The notes under the pieces were generated by a model, which ran no database searches, was not told where the DNA came from, and saw nothing but the letters and a program-made list of their open reading frames with translations. From Bacteroidales bacterium (GTDB taxonomy: Bacteria; Bacteroidota; Bacteroidia; Bacteroidales; UBA932), in contig JAILJO010000058.1 of NCBI GenBank assembly GCA_024694675.1, positions 1-55,003 of the forward strand: a stretch of DNA of 55,003 bases, in the 5' to 3' direction. Positions 1 to 10,569 of the stretch are shown in pieces (position 1 is the stretch's first letter; each line of letters begins with the position of its first letter). The position numbers and the translations under genes are program-made.

Positions 1-119
1 GTGTTGTGGGCGCTGCGAACATTGTCCAGCACAATGACAACGCCGCTTTCCGGGCGCCTGAGATATTCCAGGGCGGAAATGCGGCCAAGTTCGATATTCA
101 GGAGTTTGCGGTCTTTCAT
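1..119 (-). CDS. TrmH/SpoU-family RNA 2'-O-methyltransferase, N-terminus only (gene runs off the window start)
   Basis: Reverse-strand translation from ATG at 119: MKDRKLLNIELGRISALEYLRRPESGVVIVLDNVRSAHN, typical SpoU-type N-terminus. Confidence 0.7.
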   Translation of the reverse strand, partial: MKDRKLLNIELGRISALEYLRRPESGVVIVLDNVRSAHN

Positions 120-123
120 ATTG

Positions 124-151
124 CAAATTTAAAGTATTTCCGATAAATTTG
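124..151. promoter_or_regulatory. Divergent Bacteroidetes-type -7 elements (TAAATTTG on - at 124-131; TAAATTTG on + at 144-151)
   Basis: TAnnTTTG motif on each strand between trmH-like gene and glyA. Confidence 0.55.
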
Positions 152-179
152 TAGGATAGATAACACTAAATATAACAAT

Positions 180-1523
180 ATGAAACAGGATTTACAGGTT
201 TTTGACCTTATCAAGAAGGAATTTGAACGCCAGAGCTCCGGGCTGGAACTCATTGCCTCAGAGAACTATGTGACAGACCAGGTGCTTCAGGCCATGGGTT
301 CAATCTGCACCAATAAATATGCAGAGGGCTATCCCGGGAAGCGCTACTATGGCGGTTGCGTGGTCGTGGACCAGATAGAGCAGATTGCCATAGACCGCCT
401 ATGCCAGCTCTTTGATGCAGAGTATGCAAACGTTCAGCCGCATTCCGGTGCTCAGGCAAACATGGCCGTAACCATGGCCTGCCTCAAGCCGGGCGACACC
501 TTCATGGGTCTGGACCTGTCCATGGGCGGCCACCTCACCCATGGCTCTCCAGTCAATGCTTCAGGTATCCTCTATCATCCAGTAGCATACGGTCTTGACC
601 CTGAAACCGGCCGCGTAGACTACGACGATATGGAGCGCAAAGCTCTCGAGTGCAAGCCAAAACTCATCATTGGCGGAGCTTCTGCCTATTCCCGCGAGTG
701 GGATTACGAGCGCATGCGCGCCATTGCAGACAAAGTGGGAGCAATCCTCTGGATAGACATGGCACATACCGCCGGCCTCATTGCCGCAGGTCTTCTTAAG
801 AACCCTGTCAAGTACGCCCATATAGTCACTTCCACAACACACAAGACCCTCCGCGGTCCCCGCGGCGGTGTCATTCTCATGGGCAAGGACTTTGACAATC
901 CATGGGGTCTCACAACACCCAAGGGAGAGATCAAGAAGATGAGCGCCATACTCAACTCCAGCGTGTTCCCCGGTGTCCAGGGAGGCCCCCTTGAGCACGT
1001 TATAGCCGCAAAGGCCGTGGCCTTCTACGAGGCCATGCAGCCTGAGTACAAAGAGTACCAGAAACAGGTTGTCGCCAATGCTGCCACAATGTGCAAGGAG
1101 TTCATCTCCCGCGGTTACAAGATCATCAGCGGCGGCACTGACAACCACCTCATGCTCATAGACCTCCGCACCAAGTTCCCGGACCTCACCGGCCGCGTTG
1201 CAGAAGCGGAGCTTGGACGTGCAGACATCACCGTAAACAAGAACATGGTTCCTTTCGACAGCCGCAGCGCCTTCGCCACCAGCGGCCTCCGCATAGGCAC
1301 CCCCGCCATCACCTCACGTGGCTTCGAGGAGAAAGACATGATTGCCATCGTGGATCTCATTGACGCAGTCCTGTCTTCCGCCAACGCCCACTTTGCAGCC
1401 CTCACGGCCAAGGAGCCCACTGAACAGCAGCTTGCAGAGCGCATAGCCCACAAGCTGGTCCTGGACGAGGTAGTGAAGAAAGTCCACATGATGACCGCCG
1501 GCCGTCCCCTGAACCGCTACTAG
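180..1523 (+). CDS. glyA: Serine hydroxymethyltransferase
   Basis: [36 protein letters not shown] motifs. Confidence 0.97.
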   Translation: MKQDLQVFDLIKKEFERQSSGLELIASENYVTDQVLQAMGSICTNKYAEGYPGKRYYGGCVVVDQIEQIAIDRLCQLFDAEYANVQPHSGAQANMAVTMACLKPGDTFMGLDLSMGGHLTHGSPVNASGILYHPVAYGLDPETGRVDYDDMERKALECKPKLIIGGASAYSREWDYERMRAIADKVGAILWIDMAHTAGLIAAGLLKNPVKYAHIVTSTTHKTLRGPRGGVILMGKDFDNPWGLTTPKGEIKKMSAILNSSVFPGVQGGPLEHVIAAKAVAFYEAMQPEYKEYQKQVVANAATMCKEFISRGYKIISGGTDNHLMLIDLRTKFPDLTGRVAEAELGRADITVNKNMVPFDSRSAFATSGLRIGTPAITSRGFEEKDMIAIVDLIDAVLSSANAHFAALTAKEPTEQQLAERIAHKLVLDEVVKKVHMMTAGRPLNRY

Positions 1524-1552
1524 CCGCCTGCCACTTTTTCTCATTGCGCGCA

Positions 1553-1707
1553 GACACCTTCCATGGCGCGTTTTGCAATCGGTTGTTTATCAGGCGCTTA
1601 TATTTTAATATATGGAAGGTCCCCTGTTTTTTTTGGGGGACCTTCCATGTTGGTTACAGTAACGCGCTGATTATAAACCACTTGCAATTTAACGCATGGA
1701 AGGTGTC
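1553..1707. repeat. REPIN-like nested palindromic element, copy A
   Basis: GACACCTTCCATGGCG...TATGGAAGGTCCCC-loop-GGGGGACCTTCCATG...CGCATGGAAGGTGTC; near-identical reverse complement at 4685-4838. Confidence 0.85.
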
Positions 1708-1717
1708 CAGTTTTTAT

Positions 1718-1725
1718 TATATTTG
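1718..1725 (+). promoter_or_regulatory. TATATTTG -7 element upstream of sialidase-like gene
   Basis: TAnnTTTG motif 11 bp upstream of ATG at 1736. Confidence 0.5.
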
Positions 1726-1735
1726 CATAAGCACA

Positions 1736-2857
1736 ATGATGGCAAGGCATATCATATCTGCAGGTGTTTTATGGATTGGTCTCACTCTTATTGGTTGCAC
1801 CGGCAAGGGGGGAGACATTCCGCGCCTTGCTCCGGATATCTTCAATTCAGAAGATACTTTGACGCTGGGACTTAAGCGTCTGGATGCAGAATTCCACAGA
1901 GTTCCTGCTTCTGAAGGTTATGCCAATAACGTCCTTCTTACCAGATTCGGCAGCGAGTATTATTGTATATGGCAGTACTCGCCGCGTGATGAAGACTCGC
2001 CAGACACCCAGGTGCTCTACTCCACAAGCCAGGACGCCCGGCTTTGGACTAAACCCAAGATTCTGGCAGGCCCTTCAGACACGTCTTTTCCCTCTCCCGG
2101 CGGATGGATTCAACGGGGAGACTCCCTCTCGGCAGTAATAAACCGGTTCTCCGCCGCCGGCGACGGCTCGGCAAGCTATGTTACCACCAGAGGCAGGGGT
2201 ATATGGGGCAAGGAGCACAGCATCACCATGTCCGACGGGATACAGATGGACGGTATCCTGGAGCAGGATCCGCTTATGCTCCCGGGCGGAAGAACCGTAG
2301 GAGCGGCACATTTCGGGAAGGATTTGACCGTATGTCCAGTATATACAGATGACCCCTCGGGACTGCGTGGCTGGAAAAAGGCTGCATTTCCTCAGGGCGA
2401 AGGAAAGCCTCTTGAACCAAGCCTATACACGTCAAAAGCAGGATCACTGGTAATGCTTTTCCGTGACCAGGCGTCGTCCTTTAAGAAACTGGCTTCCATA
2501 TCCAGTGATAACGGAGAGTCATGGAGTGCACCTGTTACCACAGTTATTCCCGATTCCAGGTCCAAACAATGCGCAGGAAACCTGCCTGACGGCCGTTCTT
2601 TCTGGGTGGGAAACCCTACAGGGAGCAAATCCAGGCGCGTACTGGTTCTGGCTCTGTCCAGTGACGGAGCCTTGTTCGACAGGGCATGGCTGCTGGCCGG
2701 TCCGGATGATTTGCCTGAAAGGCGCAACGATGGAAAATTCAAAACCTTGGGATATAACTACCCCAAGGCTGCTATTCTTGACAATGAGTTGTGGGTGTCG
2801 CTCTCCATCAACAAGGAGGACGTCACGCTGGTCAGGATCCCTATTTCAAGTTTATGA
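1736..2857 (+). CDS. Sialidase/neuraminidase-like (BNR/Asp-box) lipoprotein
   Basis: Lipobox (LTLIGC) and Asp-box-like SSDNGESWSAP. The ORF-track start at 1544 lies in the repeat and is probably not used. Confidence 0.6.
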   Translation: MMARHIISAGVLWIGLTLIGCTGKGGDIPRLAPDIFNSEDTLTLGLKRLDAEFHRVPASEGYANNVLLTRFGSEYYCIWQYSPRDEDSPDTQVLYSTSQDARLWTKPKILAGPSDTSFPSPGGWIQRGDSLSAVINRFSAAGDGSASYVTTRGRGIWGKEHSITMSDGIQMDGILEQDPLMLPGGRTVGAAHFGKDLTVCPVYTDDPSGLRGWKKAAFPQGEGKPLEPSLYTSKAGSLVMLFRDQASSFKKLASISSDNGESWSAPVTTVIPDSRSKQCAGNLPDGRSFWVGNPTGSKSRRVLVLALSSDGALFDRAWLLAGPDDLPERRNDGKFKTLGYNYPKAAILDNELWVSLSINKEDVTLVRIPISSL

Positions 2858-3695
2858 ACGGAAGGGCGTTTGAGCCGCTGTAAGTGGGGAGCTTGCCGTC
2901 CCACTTTTCAATGGCATACTGCTGGACCAGAAGGGCGTTCAGAGAAGCTGCGACAACCCTGTTGTAGTATGCCTCGCCGTCACCCTGGATTTTCTGGGCT
3001 TCCGCTTCTCCCTTTGCCTTGGCAATGGCTATCTTGGCCTCCGCTTCTGCTTCCTTCACCTTGTTCTCTGCCTTGAGTGCGTTCTGGACGGCCTCGTTCT
3101 TGGCATTGATGGCGGCGGTAAGGGATGCCGGAGGGTCAATCTTGGTGGTGAATTCCCTCACAATGAAGCCTTCACGGTTCATGGACTCGTCAAGGCGGGC
3201 ACGGACCTCGTTCTCAAACTTTGCGCGGTTTGCCATCAGTTCATCAGATGTGTAGTTGTTTGCACAGGTGCGGTATGCCTCAAAGATACAGGTGTTTATG
3301 TAGCCCATCTCCAGTTCACGGACCGGTTTGCGGTACTTGACAAATATATCCACGGCCTTGTTTTCGTCAATCTGGTATGCCAAGGTGGGGGTCATGGAGA
3401 AGATGGCGGCATCCTTGGGGTTCACCGTGAAGGGTTCATAAGTGACACGCTGGATATAGGTGGGGTACTCGAAGATACTCTCCGTAATGGGATTATACCA
3501 AACCCAGCCGCGGCATGTTCCTTCCACACCGCCCTTGAGCTGCGCGTTGGAAGACCATTTCTTGAACTTGATGCCTACGGAAGCGGAGTCAATGGTGGTG
3601 CAGCAGGACGCCATTCCAATAATTACCAGGACCGTGACGCCCAGCGCAGTCCATGATATTTTTGCAAAAGATTTTGCTTTCATAAATTTTGACAT
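2841..3695 (-). CDS. SPFH/band-7 (prohibitin-like) membrane protein
   Basis: N-terminal TM, ...FIVREFTTKIDPPASLTAAINAKNEAVQNALKAENKVKEAEAEAKIAIAKAKGEAEAQ... Confidence 0.85.
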   Translation of the reverse strand: MSKFMKAKSFAKISWTALGVTVLVIIGMASCCTTIDSASVGIKFKKWSSNAQLKGGVEGTCRGWVWYNPITESIFEYPTYIQRVTYEPFTVNPKDAAIFSMTPTLAYQIDENKAVDIFVKYRKPVRELEMGYINTCIFEAYRTCANNYTSDELMANRAKFENEVRARLDESMNREGFIVREFTTKIDPPASLTAAINAKNEAVQNALKAENKVKEAEAEAKIAIAKAKGEAEAQKIQGDGEAYYNRVVAASLNALLVQQYAIEKWDGKLPTYSGSNALPFINLK

Positions 3696-3815
3696 TAAGA
3701 TTTAGTTCCTGTTTCTAACGATTTCATGTATTTCGTCACAAATATACGATTTTCGTAACATTATACGAATCTGAATGTCAAATCTCTGCACTTTGCTTAT
3801 ATTGCGTAAAAAAGC

Positions 3816-4670
3816 ATGGCAATCTTTCATTATTCATCACCACACTGGGAGACCGGACGGCTATTCACAAGTGACCAGGATTTTGTATCAGGAGTCAACA
3901 CTCTTGCCATTGCAGTAGTATTGTTCAATGTAAAACTGCTATGCTACTGTCTGATGGATAACCATATACATATCCTTCTTGAGGGAGATGCACTGGAATG
4001 CGGGAAATGCTATAAATGGATAATGCTGCGGCTTGCCCAGATGGCCGGCATCCAGAAGTACAAAAAAGACAAGCTGAGCCTTCTGGATATAAAGCCTGTA
4101 GAGATTACCAGCCGGAAGCAGTTCGCAAACGAAGTTGCCTATATTCTCAGGAATCCTTACAAGGCCAGGATGAGTTCGCCATATTCTTACAAGTGGAATT
4201 CCAGTGATGTTTACTTCAATCCATGGATGAGCAACAGCAAAGGAGAGCCGGTAGGAAGCATTCCAGTATCAAGGGCAAGGGAATTATTTCATACAAAGCA
4301 TACCCTTCCACCGCATTACGAGCATACGGGAGGAAGAATCCTCAACCGATGCTTTGTCGATTACAAGCGCGTAGAAAAGCTGTTGGAAAGTGACCTTAAC
4401 CTGTTTGACACAATCCGTCTATGGGATTTGGAAGGTGCCGTGGCTATGAGTCACGGAGTCGAGGAGAAGATTACTTTCACAGACAGTGAACTTGCGGCAA
4501 AGATTGGCACCATGTGCAAGAAAGAGTATCATACAGAATCTATTGAACTCCTGGACAGGAAGACTCTGCTTACCCTGGCCAGGGCAGCATCAAGGCGTTT
4601 CGGTGCCGGCAAAAAACAGCTGTCCAGGCTCCTTGGCGTCTCTCCTGAAGTGCTGGATGCGGTGTTGTAG
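3816..4670 (+). mobile_element. REP-associated tyrosine transposase (RAYT), HUH/Y1 transposase family
   Basis: VKLLCYCLMDNHIHILLEG (HUH motif HIH), YILRNPYKARM, with nested-palindromic repeat 15 bp downstream. Confidence 0.85.
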
Positions 4671-4684
4671 ATCTGGTTCTACAG

Positions 4685-4838
4685 GACACCTTCCATGCGT
4701 TAAATTGCAAGTGGTTTATAATCAGCGCGTTACTGTAACCAACATGGAAGGTCCCCCGAAAAAACAGGGGACCTTCCATATCTTAAAATATAAGCGTCTG
4801 ATAATCAACCTATTGCAAAACGCGCCATGGAAGGTGTC
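4685..4838. repeat. REPIN-like nested palindromic element, copy B (inverted relative to copy A)
   Basis: GACACCTTCCATGCGTTAAATTGCAAGTGGTTTATAATCAGCGCGTTACTGTAACCAACATGGAAGGTCCCC...; near-identical to reverse complement of 1553-1707. Confidence 0.85.
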
Positions 4839-4853
4839 AGCGCCAGGACCTTC

Positions 4854-6140
4854 CTACAACCCCCAGTCAGATGCGGAGAAGGTATTCTTGGGCGCGTTGG
4901 GAACGTTGGGGAAGTAGGTGATGCCTGTAAGCTTCTCAAGGTCCGCTATGGACATGAGCTCCCTGGAGGAAGGCTTCTGGCCCTTGAGCTCGTTTGTGTG
5001 GGTGCGGACAAACGCCACGCACTTCAGTTCAGAAGCAGAACAATCCTTTACGCTCTTTCCGCTGCTGCCGCTCTTGGTGCGGAGGAGGGCATAGTAGAAC
5101 ATTGTGGGCATGTGGACGTCGCTGCGGCCGCCGAATTCTATGGTTGAAGGGCTCTGTGTCTTTCCGTAGCCGTCCGTATACCTCTCAAAGTATGTTCCAA
5201 GCACTTCATACAGGGTGTCGGCACATACCTGTGTGTCGACATAATCTTCCAGAAGGTTCCAACCGCCACCGCCGGTATTGAATCCCGCAGAAAGCTGAGG
5301 GGCGATATTGGTGTAGTAGAAGACCTGCTGGTTGGTTGCCTTGGAGCAAGTGCGCTCTGCGGAGCCCAGCATGTGACCCTTGTTGCAGCCGCCGCCTGTG
5401 GACCTGGATGCGTACTGGATGTCTGCCGGGACGTCAGGATCCCTGCCGTATGCATCTGTGCGACCGGAATTGCCAACGTACATGGAATGCCTGGGAGCTG
5501 CTACCCACACGGGGCAGTGATGCTCTGCGCTGTAGCAGACGGTATAGTTACGGGCGAATTTTCCGCCGGGGCCTTTGACGTCCGGGCTTATGTGCCATGC
5601 GTAATAGATGTTGGGATCCGTAGAGCTGACCTTATAGCTGCCGTCGGTAGAATAATTAATGACAGGAAGCTCTGCCCAGGCGGGAACTGCAGATGTGATA
5701 TCCTTCTTCTGAGTGGTAAAGGAGATCACCTCACCGCTAACACGTTCATACTTTTTCTCTACAGGATTCCATGCGTCTAAGGAGGCCTGGAACCAGTAGG
5801 TCTGGCCGCTGGTGAGCTCTGAAAGCTCTGCGGAGATAGTGCCGGAAGGGCCGGCGACGTGGTCAAAAACGCCAACCTCGGAGGTCAGGGCATCTGCGGA
5901 CGTTCCGTAACGAAATACTACTCCCTGAGGGTCGAACTCCGTGTCCACACCTTCATAAGAAGCATGGAGGACAGCAGAGGAAACCGTGATGTCTGTGGCC
6001 GACAAAGTTGTGACCTTTGCCTTGAATTCCTTTTGACCCTGCTGGCCTTCGGGAGTCTGGTTATTGTCAGAACCGGAAATGCTGGGAATGAGGTCGCATG
6101 CCACAGCCAGCAGAGCAGTCAGAAGCAGTATCTTTTTCAT
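4854..6140 (-). CDS. Secreted DNA/RNA non-specific endonuclease (NUC family) lipoprotein
   Basis: Signal peptide; RSTGGGCNKGHMLGSAERTCSKATNQQVFYYTNIAPQ resembles the NUC motif DRGH...N, with N-K-G-H in place of D-R-G-H. Confidence 0.8.
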   Translation of the reverse strand: MKKILLLTALLAVACDLIPSISGSDNNQTPEGQQGQKEFKAKVTTLSATDITVSSAVLHASYEGVDTEFDPQGVVFRYGTSADALTSEVGVFDHVAGPSGTISAELSELTSGQTYWFQASLDAWNPVEKKYERVSGEVISFTTQKKDITSAVPAWAELPVINYSTDGSYKVSSTDPNIYYAWHISPDVKGPGGKFARNYTVCYSAEHHCPVWVAAPRHSMYVGNSGRTDAYGRDPDVPADIQYASRSTGGGCNKGHMLGSAERTCSKATNQQVFYYTNIAPQLSAGFNTGGGGWNLLEDYVDTQVCADTLYEVLGTYFERYTDGYGKTQSPSTIEFGGRSDVHMPTMFYYALLRTKSGSSGKSVKDCSASELKCVAFVRTHTNELKGQKPSSRELMSIADLEKLTGITYFPNVPNAPKNTFSASDWGL

Positions 6141-6141
6141 A

Positions 6142-8331
6142 TTATCCTATTTGTGCACCGTTTGCAAGGACTTCCTGGGGAGTGATGAAACGCATCTTTC
6201 CGTCTCCCTGTTTGGCCATGAGAATCATGCCCTTGGACTCGATGCCGCGGATTACGCGGGGAGCGAGGTTGGCGAGGATGCATATCTGTTTTCCAAGCAT
6301 GTCTTCAGGGGAATAGTACTCCGCGATTCCGGAGACTATGGTCCTCTGGTCTATGCCCGTGTCGATGGTGAGTTTCAGCAGTTTGTCCGTCTTGGGAACC
6401 CTTTCCGCGGCAAGCACGGTAGCCGTGCGGATGTCCATGGCGGCGAAATCGTCAAAGGTGACTTCCGGCTTCTGGGGTTCCACCTTCTTGGCGGCTTCAG
6501 CTGCTGCCTTTGCGGCCTCTGCAGCCTCACGGGCGGCCTTGATGGCCTCCAGCTTGGCAATCTGGGCATCCACCTCAGCGTCCTCTATCTTGCGGAACAG
6601 GAGCTCCGCCTCTCCCAGCTGATGACCGGCGGGGATGAGTTCAGGGGTGCCGAGCATATCCCAGCGTAGGGTAAGAGATTTCTCGACTTCGCTCGAAATG
6701 ACAGACGGGGAGGTATGCAGGGCCTTGCCCTCACCGGTCTTGTAGAAGTTGACGGTGGGGGTGCCTTCACCGGCGCGGTGGTCAAAGCCGGCGTCAAGGC
6801 TTACGCGGAGCATGTGACGGAGTTTTTCCGCACCGAAGGGAGTGAAGGGCTCGAAGGCTATGGCGAGCTCTGCACACAGCTGCAGGCAGGTGTAGAGGAT
6901 GCTTGCGCAGCGGTCCATGTCTTCTTTGGCAACCTTCCAGGGCTCCATGTCGGAAATGTATTTGTTGCCGATGCGGGCAATGTTCATTGCCTCCTTCAGG
7001 GCCTCCCTGAAGTGGAAGGTCTCGATGTATTTCTCCAGGGCCTCGCGGCAGGGCTTCACGGATTCCAGAGTCTCCGCGTCGACAGCCAGGGGCTTCAGGT
7101 TCTGCGGAACAGCACCTCCGAAAAACTTGTGGGTGAGCACCACGGCCCTGTTCACGAAGTTGCCGAAGATGGCAACAAGCTCAGAATTATTCCTGCTCTG
7201 GAAATCTTTCCACGTGAAGTCATTGTCCTTGGTCTCCGGGGCATTGGCGGTGAGCACATAGCGGAGAACATCCTCCTGTCCGGGGAACTCGTTCTCATAC
7301 TCGTGCACCCACACGGCCCAGTTGCGGGAGGTGGAAATCTTGTCGCCTTCCAGGTTCAGGAACTCGTTGGAGGGGACATTCTCCGGGAGGATATAGTCTC
7401 CGTAGGCCTTGAGCATGGACGGGAACACAATGCAGTGGAACACGATATTGTCCTTGCCGATGAAATGGATCAGCCTTGTCTCAGGGTCTTTCCACCACTT
7501 CTCCCAGCTCTCCGGAAGCAGTTCCTTGGTGTTGGAGATATAGCCGATTGGAGCATCGAACCACACGTACAGTACCTTTCCTTCCGCACCTTCCACCGGG
7601 ACGGGAACGCCCCAGTCAAGGTCGCGGGTTACGGCACGGGGCTGAAGGCCGCCGTCCAGCCAGCTCTTGCACTGGCCGTAAACGTTGGTCTTCCACTCCT
7701 TGTGCTGCTCCAGGATCCAGTCGCGGAGCCAGGGCTCGTACTTGTCAAGGGGCAGGTACCAGTGCTTGGTCTTCTTCTTCACCGGCGTGCTGCCGCTGAG
7801 GCGGGACTTGGGCTCCAGAAGCTCTTCAGGGCTAAGCGTGGAGCCGCACTTTTCGCACTGGTCTCCGTATGCGTGAGGATTGCCGCACTTGGGGCAGATG
7901 CCCTCAATGAGGCGGTCCGTAAGGAACATCTTCGCTTCCTCGTCGTATAACTGTTCCGACTCCTTGGTCACGAAATCGTCCTGGTCATAGAGCTTGCGGA
8001 AGAACTCGGAAGCGTTCTCCGAGTGTACCTGGGACGATGTGCGGGAATATATGTCAAAGTTGATTCCAAGCCCCGTGAAGGCGTCTTTCATCACCTTGTG
8101 GTACTTGTCCACGATGTCCTGGGGAGTGACACCCTGCTCGCGGGCCTTGATGGTGATGGGAACGCCGTGCTCGTCAGAGCCGCAGATGAACACCACGTCC
8201 TCTCCGCGCATTCGGAGATAACGTACGTAGATGTCACCGGGTATGTAGGCTCCGGCCAGATGGCCGATGTGCACGGGACCGTTCGCATATGGCAGCGCGC
8301 AGGTCACGAGGGTTCTCTTGTACTGCTTCAT
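6142..8331 (-). CDS. metG: Methionyl-tRNA synthetase with C-terminal tRNA-binding domain
   Basis: [26 protein letters not shown] (KMSKS-like), C-terminal [14 protein letters not shown]...[16 protein letters not shown]. Confidence 0.97.
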   Translation of the reverse strand: MKQYKRTLVTCALPYANGPVHIGHLAGAYIPGDIYVRYLRMRGEDVVFICGSDEHGVPITIKAREQGVTPQDIVDKYHKVMKDAFTGLGINFDIYSRTSSQVHSENASEFFRKLYDQDDFVTKESEQLYDEEAKMFLTDRLIEGICPKCGNPHAYGDQCEKCGSTLSPEELLEPKSRLSGSTPVKKKTKHWYLPLDKYEPWLRDWILEQHKEWKTNVYGQCKSWLDGGLQPRAVTRDLDWGVPVPVEGAEGKVLYVWFDAPIGYISNTKELLPESWEKWWKDPETRLIHFIGKDNIVFHCIVFPSMLKAYGDYILPENVPSNEFLNLEGDKISTSRNWAVWVHEYENEFPGQEDVLRYVLTANAPETKDNDFTWKDFQSRNNSELVAIFGNFVNRAVVLTHKFFGGAVPQNLKPLAVDAETLESVKPCREALEKYIETFHFREALKEAMNIARIGNKYISDMEPWKVAKEDMDRCASILYTCLQLCAELAIAFEPFTPFGAEKLRHMLRVSLDAGFDHRAGEGTPTVNFYKTGEGKALHTSPSVISSEVEKSLTLRWDMLGTPELIPAGHQLGEAELLFRKIEDAEVDAQIAKLEAIKAAREAAEAAKAAAEAAKKVEPQKPEVTFDDFAAMDIRTATVLAAERVPKTDKLLKLTIDTGIDQRTIVSGIAEYYSPEDMLGKQICILANLAPRVIRGIESKGMILMAKQGDGKMRFITPQEVLANGAQIG
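6675..6703 (-). repeat. Short interspersed repeat in frame within metG
   Basis: Minus strand TGTCATTTCGAGCGAAGTCGAGAAATCTC, encoding [10 protein letters not shown]; related copy at 52142-52171. Confidence 0.65.
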
Positions 8332-10253
8332 TTCTTTTCTCTTCCTAATTTCAGGTTTATTGTCTTTTTCATGTCGCTCAGCTTGCCAAGGCGGGCCATT
8401 ATGTCCGTCTGCTCCTGGGGAGAAGCGCTGGCAAGGCGGCGCATGAGGTCGTTTTGCATGAGGGTTACCCGCTTTTCATGGTAGGCGAGTATGGCGCGGG
8501 GCACGAAGGTGGTGAGCCATGAGTCACGTGTTGTAAGGGCGTTGGAGAAATTGTTTACCGTCAGTTCGTATTTCTCCGTGGCCAGGTCCGCTACCACAGC
8601 GGCTATTTCCCGGTTCTCTCCATTCAGGAGGGTAAGGACGATGTTATCTTGGTCCACACCCTTGTCGTAAAGCTCGAAATATGCTTCGTATGCAGCCTGG
8701 TAGGCGGGGTTGGTGAAGACGGTGTCGTCCGCCGCGAGGGCATCGTCAATGAATTCCGCAACGGTCTGGACGCTGTCAGGGGAGTAGAACTCACTGTCCG
8801 TCTCGAAGTTGAGGTCGTCACGGCCGTACCTGACGATAAAGCCTAGCAGCTCCCGCTCAGACGGTCCTGTAATCTTGTCCCCTTCGAGTAACCTTCTTTC
8901 TACAGGTTCTTCCACTACAGGCGCCGAGGGTGCGGCGTTGGGGACGCGCTTCTTTGCCTCGCCACGCGTCTTATGGACCCTTTCCTGGATTATATCGGCC
9001 TCTATGCCGAACCTGCGGGCCACGGTGTCCACGTAGACCTGGCGCTTGATGGCGTCCGGGATGTCCGCGACGGTGTCTGCAATCTCGTTGATGAGGCCGG
9101 CCTTTTTGATGGGGTCGTTACCGGCATCGGCAAGGAGGAGGTCCGTCTTGAAGGAAATGCCGTCCTGCTCATGCGAGGCGATGAATTCCCGGATTTCCTC
9201 CAGGGTGTGCTTGCGGGAGTAGGAGTCCGGATCGTCCCCGTCCGGGAGGAATACCACGCGGGCGTTCATTCCCTCCTTGAGGATGAGACTGATGGCGCGG
9301 ACTGCGGCGTGGAGGCCGGCGGAGTCGCCATCGTACATGATGGTGATGTTCTCCGTGAAGCGCTTGATGAGGCGGATCTGCTCTTCCGTGAGGGAAGTTC
9401 CGCATGAGGCTACCACGTTGCCTATTCCCATCTGGTGCATCATCACAACGTCCACGTTGCCTTCCACAAGTATGCAGCGGTCCTGTTTGGCAATCTCGCT
9501 CTTGGCGAAGTAGATGCCCATGAGGTTCCGGCTCTTGATATAGATTTCCGTCTCCGGGGAGTTTACGTATTTGGCCTGGTTCTCCGCCTTGAGGGTGCGG
9601 CCGCTGAAGGCAATCACGCGCCCGCTCACGGAGTGGATGGGGAACATCACCCTCTCGCGGAACTTATCAATGAGAGTGCCTTCTTCTGTCTGTATGGCAA
9701 GGCCTGCGGCAATGAGGAACTCGTCCTTGTAACCGGCGGCGCGGGCGGCGTCCACGAAGGTGCTTTTTCCGGAAGGGGCCCAGCCAAGGCTCCATTTCTC
9801 AATTGTTGCGTCCGTAATGCCGCGGTTGCGGTAGTAGCGGTAACCCACGGCATGGCCTTCGCCTTCCTTGAGTTGGTCGCAGAAGTACTTGCGGGCGAAT
9901 TCGCTCACTGCCATGAGGCTTTCGCTCCTCTGGCGGGCTGCAATCTGCTCCGGAGTCTCTTCCTCTTCCTTTATCTCTATATTGTATTTCTTTGCAAGAT
10001 AGCGGAGGGCTTCATAGTATGTGAGCTTCTCATAGTCCATTAGGAAGCCCACGGCAGTGCCGGACTTTCCGCAGCCGAAGCACTTGTAGATGCCTCTGGA
10101 TGGCACTACGTGGAATGACGGCGTCTTCTCATTATGGAAGGGACAGCAGGCCCAGAGGCTTCCGCCCTGACGCTTTAGGGTAACATAGTCTCCCACCACA
10201 TCCTCAACGCGTGCGGTGTCAAGTATGAGATCTATGGTCTCCTTTGGAATCAT
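8328..10253 (-). CDS. dnaG: DNA primase
   Basis: Zinc finger [13 protein letters not shown]...[24 protein letters not shown] toprim. Confidence 0.96.
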   Translation of the reverse strand: MIPKETIDLILDTARVEDVVGDYVTLKRQGGSLWACCPFHNEKTPSFHVVPSRGIYKCFGCGKSGTAVGFLMDYEKLTYYEALRYLAKKYNIEIKEEEETPEQIAARQRSESLMAVSEFARKYFCDQLKEGEGHAVGYRYYRNRGITDATIEKWSLGWAPSGKSTFVDAARAAGYKDEFLIAAGLAIQTEEGTLIDKFRERVMFPIHSVSGRVIAFSGRTLKAENQAKYVNSPETEIYIKSRNLMGIYFAKSEIAKQDRCILVEGNVDVVMMHQMGIGNVVASCGTSLTEEQIRLIKRFTENITIMYDGDSAGLHAAVRAISLILKEGMNARVVFLPDGDDPDSYSRKHTLEEIREFIASHEQDGISFKTDLLLADAGNDPIKKAGLINEIADTVADIPDAIKRQVYVDTVARRFGIEADIIQERVHKTRGEAKKRVPNAAPSAPVVEEPVERRLLEGDKITGPSERELLGFIVRYGRDDLNFETDSEFYSPDSVQTVAEFIDDALAADDTVFTNPAYQAAYEAYFELYDKGVDQDNIVLTLLNGENREIAAVVADLATEKYELTVNNFSNALTTRDSWLTTFVPRAILAYHEKRVTLMQNDLMRRLASASPQEQTDIMARLGKLSDMKKTINLKLGREKK

Positions 10254-10522
10254 TCCTTGGTGTAGTCTACTTCTTTGGCATCATGGGAAACGGTAATCCT
10301 GCCGCTGTCCTGCTTTGCAGTCTTATGCGGTTTCTCAACCTTGTCCTCTTTGGCCTTCTTATCTGCAATAAGTGCCGATATCTGAATGTAAAGGTCCCTT
10401 CCGTACCACGCAAGCGCCACAGCGCCAATGAGAATGGCCCAGAATGTACCCCTTGATATTATCCAAACAGCAAGGGCCACAAACACTGCGTCCTTGATGA
10501 TAATCCATTTCCTGTCTAACAT
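10250..10522 (-). CDS. Small membrane protein, hypothetical
   Basis: 90-aa ORF with hydrophobic segments, 4-bp overlap with dnaG. Confidence 0.6.
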   Translation of the reverse strand: MLDRKWIIIKDAVFVALAVWIISRGTFWAILIGAVALAWYGRDLYIQISALIADKKAKEDKVEKPHKTAKQDSGRITVSHDAKEVDYTKE

Positions 10523-10536
10523 GGATGCAAAGATAC

Positions 10537-10564
10537 AAAAAACCTCCGAAATCCGGAGGTTTTT
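10537..10564 (-). terminator. Rho-independent terminator
   Basis: ACCTCCG-AAATC-CGGAGGT stem flanked by A/T tracts, 3' of the gene at 10570-10977. Confidence 0.75.
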
Positions 10565-10569
10565 CTTTG

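Noticed and set aside
1544-1735. N-terminal extension of sialidase-like ORF from 1544
   Set aside because: Encoded by the REPIN-like repeat; ATG at 1736 follows a promoter element and starts a proper signal peptide
4570-4779. 69-aa minus-strand ORF MEGPLFFRGTFHVGYSNALIINHLQFNAWKVS...
   Set aside because: Translation of the repeat itself, same peptide as in the 1544 ORF
6715-7950. 411-aa plus-strand ORF antisense to metG
   Set aside because: Opposite strongly supported MetG; no domain recognised
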